From Deltaproteobacteria bacterium (GTDB lineage Bacteria; Myxococcota_A; Polyangia; JAAYKL01), in contig JAQTNF010000028.1 in assembly GCA_028713995.1 (NCBI GenBank), positions 1-43,356 of the forward strand: 43,356 nucleotides of DNA. Direction: 5' to 3'. The notes under the pieces were generated by a model that ran no database searches, had not been told where the DNA came from, and saw nothing but the letters and a program-made list of their open reading frames with translations. This document shows, one piece after another, positions 41,242-43,356 of this stretch. The translations under genes were made by a program, and so were the position numbers. The number at the start of each line of letters is the position of its first letter. Positions within the stretch are counted from its first letter, which is position 1.

Positions 41242-41436
41242 TCAGGACTTCGAAGGGCCGGGCTTTATCTCGTCCTGCTCGATCTTGCGGACCGTGACGC
41301 CGTCGTCGCCGCGCACGGCGTGCCTGAAGTTGCGCACCGCCTGCCCCAGCCCGCGCGCCACGCCAGGCAGGCGCGTGCCGCCGAAGACCACCAGGATGAT
41401 CGCGGCGACGACGAGGATTTCGGTCCATCCGATCAT
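41242..41436 (-). CDS. tatA: Twin-arginine translocase subunit TatA/TatE
   Basis: 64 residues. An N-terminal membrane helix (GWTEILVVAAIILVVFGGT) is followed by the FGxxxLP hinge (FGGTRLPG) and an amphipathic helix (VARGLGQAVRNFRHAVRG), the TatA signature. A short acidic tail follows. It forms the pore-like component that moves folded proteins across the inner membrane. tatB and tatC are not seen nearby, as is common for solitary tatA. The upstream ribosome binding site is weak. Confidence 0.92.
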   Translation of the reverse strand: MIGWTEILVVAAIILVVFGGTRLPGVARGLGQAVRNFRHAVRGDDGVTVRKIEQDEIKPGPSKS

Positions 41437-41857
41437 GGGCCGACTCTAGCGCTTGTTCGGCGGTCCGGCCAGCTCCGACTCTTGACCGGTACGCAATGAG
41501 TTCATAGCTGGCCCGGCAGGCATGACACGGGTGTCGGGATCGCTGTCCGCGCGAGACCGTGTCCGAACGTGCGAGCGGGAGACGATGGTTGCGTCGCCGG
41601 CCCGCAACTCTCCGGAATCGCATCGTTTCATTGAATGCTGCGCGCCGGTTCAGACGTCTGGCATCGAGCTTGCAACTGTGATGAAGCAACGCGGCGCTTT
41701 GATAGCAGTCATTGAATATCGCCGCCTTACATACCTAATTTCGTTAGGTCCTGTTCTTAAAACCTGTGCTCCTTCTCTTTGGCCCGTCACTGTCCGCCCT
41801 CGGTGACGGGCCACCTTGTTTTTTGAGATTCCGCTTTTCGGTGTATTGCTACCATCC
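41437..41857 (+). other. 420-bp gap without a gene: stacked hairpins and terminator
   Basis: No convincing protein gene is visible; reading frames here have poor codon use and no ribosome binding site. The right half is less GC-rich. Three hairpins follow one another: GCGGCG/CGCCGC (41691-41725), ACCTAA/TTAGGT (41733-41749) and a strong terminator stem (41781-41812). This could be a small RNA, or a leader controlling the gene at 41858. Confidence 0.6.
41781..41824 (+). terminator. Intrinsic terminator (possible attenuator)
   Basis: A perfect 10-bp stem (GGCCCGTCAC with GTGACGGGCC) with a 12-nt loop, followed by ACCTTGTTTTTT. The T run lies only 33 nt before the ATG at 41858. It faces the plus strand with no protein gene close upstream on that strand. 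Confidence 0.75.
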
Positions 41858-43234
41858 ATGACCGATCCCGCAGGCCAACGACGCGGCTCACGGATTCCGA
41901 TCGACCGGCGGCTGCTGCGCCGGGCGGCCATGGCTGTGTCGGCGTCCCTGCTCCTGCACCTCGTGCTGCTCCTCGCCGTGCGCCCGGATTTCCGTTCGGT
42001 CGCGGACGAGGCCGTTGACATGGAAGTCCTCAAGGCCGAGCCGGGACCGCCACCGCAGACGCCGACCCCGCCCGCACCCGAGCCGCCTCCCAAGCCCGCT
42101 CCTGCGTCGTCGCCCGAGAACGTCGCGCGCACCGCATCCGACTCCAAGGCGCACGCGCCGCCGCAGGATTCGGGACCGCAGGACTCGGGATCGCAGGACG
42201 CTGGCGACGCGGCCGTGGCGGCGCGGAAGGGCGACGCCGGGCCGGCCGAGGGCGGCACCTGCATGCACGATCTTTTCCCCTTCGCGGGCGACGCTCCGTC
42301 CTGGATGCTCTGGATCTCGGTCGGGTCCCTGCGAGACACGGCATATGAGTCCGGCGTGGCCGGCACCTTGTCCGCGTTCAGCCTGTACCGCCGCATGACC
42401 GAGGCGACGAGCATCGACGCGGGAAAGGACGTCGCGGGGCTGCTCGTCACCGCGACGGACGTGCTCGACCCACGCACATTCCGCGTGTCGTGCACGTACG
42501 ATTCCGGGGAAGACGCCCTGCTCGCGCGACTGCGGTCCGCGAAGGGCGCGTCGGCCTTGCAGGTGACGAAGACCGCGGCCGGGTACGAAGCCCAGGCGCC
42601 GGGCGGGTTCCTCTGGCATCTCGTGGGCTCCGGCCGGGTGCTGGTCGTGGAGCACGCGCCGACACCGGTCGCGCCGAAGACGCCAGACGCCGGGCCGCAG
42701 CCCGGACACGGCTCACGGGACTGGCCTTCGCAGGTCGCCTGTCTCGCGCCGCCCGCCCGCGGCGCCCGTGCTCCGGACCAGGGCCCGAAACCGGACGCGG
42801 GCCTCATCGACGTCGCGCGCGCAGCCCTCGTTCCTCGCCCGGACGGGCACTGGCCGGTCGTCATGCTCGTCACGAGCGACCCGCGCGCCGTGGGGCTCGG
42901 ATCGCGCGCGTCCACGCGGGCGCCGGCCTTCCGCTCCGCCGAGGCGCGCGTCTTCCTCACGGATCCGGTGCGCGTCGAAGGCCGCGTGCGCTTCGCCGGG
43001 ACCGCCGAGCAGGTGGCGGGCGTGGCCGCGGCCTGGAAAGCGTGGGCCTCCGCGTCGCGCTCCGATCCGATGCTCAACCTGTTCGGGCTCGGCCACATGC
43101 TCGACGGGCTCGTCCTCACCGCGTCCGGCACGGACGTGCGGTTCGAGCTGCCCATGACGACAACGCAGATCCAGGCGGCGCTCTTCTTCCTGCAGACGCA
43201 GGGACAAAGCCTTGACCGCCGGCCGTCTCCCTAG
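41858..43234 (+). CDS. TonB-like N-terminus, periplasmic protein of unknown function
   Basis: 458 residues from the ATG at 41858. Residues 1-23 are basic, then a single membrane span (LLLHLVLLLAVR region). It is followed by VDMEVLKAEPG and a Pro-rich stretch (PPPQTPTPPAPEPPPKPAPA), as in TonB/energy-transducer proteins. A further Ser/Gln/Asp-rich linker follows. The rest (about 130-458) is an alpha/beta domain with SWMLWISVGSLRDT and repeated patterns, but no TonB C-terminal fold that I recognise. It may be an adaptor of an envelope machine. The upstream terminator and hairpins suggest a regulated leader. No good ribosome binding site is seen. Confidence 0.68.
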   Translation: MTDPAGQRRGSRIPIDRRLLRRAAMAVSASLLLHLVLLLAVRPDFRSVADEAVDMEVLKAEPGPPPQTPTPPAPEPPPKPAPASSPENVARTASDSKAHAPPQDSGPQDSGSQDAGDAAVAARKGDAGPAEGGTCMHDLFPFAGDAPSWMLWISVGSLRDTAYESGVAGTLSAFSLYRRMTEATSIDAGKDVAGLLVTATDVLDPRTFRVSCTYDSGEDALLARLRSAKGASALQVTKTAAGYEAQAPGGFLWHLVGSGRVLVVEHAPTPVAPKTPDAGPQPGHGSRDWPSQVACLAPPARGARAPDQGPKPDAGLIDVARAALVPRPDGHWPVVMLVTSDPRAVGLGSRASTRAPAFRSAEARVFLTDPVRVEGRVRFAGTAEQVAGVAAAWKAWASASRSDPMLNLFGLGHMLDGLVLTASGTDVRFELPMTTTQIQAALFFLQTQGQSLDRRPSP

Positions 43235-43356
43235 ACTGAAGTTCCCCGGCGATTTTCCCTGAAAGATGAGTGTGAACGAGGAGATGGGTGAATTGTGAGT
43301 GTAATATTGTAGCCATGTAATAAGCAATTATCATATTGACAATAAGCACGCAACAC
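43235..43356. other. AT-rich tail of the window without a recognisable gene
   Basis: The last 122 bases are clearly more AT-rich than the rest and hold no supported gene. A perfect -35 TTGACA is at 43336-43341 on the plus strand; its -10 would lie beyond the window. Confidence 0.45.

Noticed and set aside
41522-41806. 94-codon frame in the intergenic gap
   Set aside because: No ribosome binding site, no domain, and it runs through the hairpins and terminator.

Overview
The window is a GC-rich (roughly 65-70 %) chromosomal segment of a Gram-negative (diderm) bacterium. Signs of an outer membrane are many lipoproteins, an OmpA-domain protein, several predicted beta-barrels, FabZ, PlsC and Mpl. 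Three lipoproteins or surface proteins carry long Ser/Asp/Thr/Gly-Asp linkers. There are also PilZ, DUF4388-like, GAF-kinase and FecR-TPR proteins. Together these resemble Myxococcota or related former deltaproteobacteria. That placement is an inference from protein style, not from a marker tree.

Layout. 1-4017 looks like an accessory region: the start of an unknown gene, an SUMF1/FGE-like lipoprotein, a probably truncated small gene ending at a 13-bp tandem duplication, a methyltransferase, and three small secreted proteins, the last clearly AT-rich. 4050-7060 (minus) is a beta-barrel gene followed by PlsC, FabZ and a NusG/RfaH-type factor coupled by 4-nt overlaps. A tRNA-Leu(GAG) lies at 7279-7366. 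7528-12537 (plus) is a tight five-gene run: M20 hydrolase, adenosine deaminase, free-methionine sulfoxide reductase, GTP cyclohydrolase II and PIN-PhoH ATPase. 12540-15299 (minus) holds an M50 membrane protease and a J-like/TPR protein. 15556-23243 (plus) holds a PilZ protein, an unknown exported protein, an SPFH/zinc-ribbon protein, a GAF-GAF histidine kinase, an esterase lipoprotein and a thioredoxin-TPR lipoprotein. 23267-26422 (minus) holds a VWA/TSP3 surface protein and a membrane-anchored GspE-like ATPase. 26578-31499 (plus) holds an SCP2-like protein, an FAD dehydrogenase, an OmpA lipoprotein, a Ppx/GppA protein, an SDR lacking the usual Tyr/Lys, and an OsmC protein. 31517-38122 (minus) holds an outer-membrane-like protein, an ECF sigma factor, its overlapping anti-sigma-like FecR/TPR protein, UvrB and another exported protein. 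38171-41235 (plus) holds a pteridine-reductase-like SDR, Mpl and an inositol-phosphatase-family protein. TatA follows on the minus strand. A 420-bp gap holds stacked hairpins ending in an intrinsic terminator, then a TonB-like transmembrane protein.

How the genes fit together. Most of the segment is housekeeping plus envelope biology: lipid and peptidoglycan recycling, lipoproteins, Tat export and DNA repair. The most coherent system is the exported protein - ECF sigma - zinc-finger/FecR/TPR set, which reads as an envelope-signalling cassette. The most puzzling are the nucleoside/redox/RNA run at 7528-12537, the NusG paralogue fused translationally to a lipid operon, and the structured leader or small RNA before 41858. 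I see no CRISPR array, insertion sequence, phage or toxin-antitoxin pair, and nothing that I can call a previously undescribed defence system.
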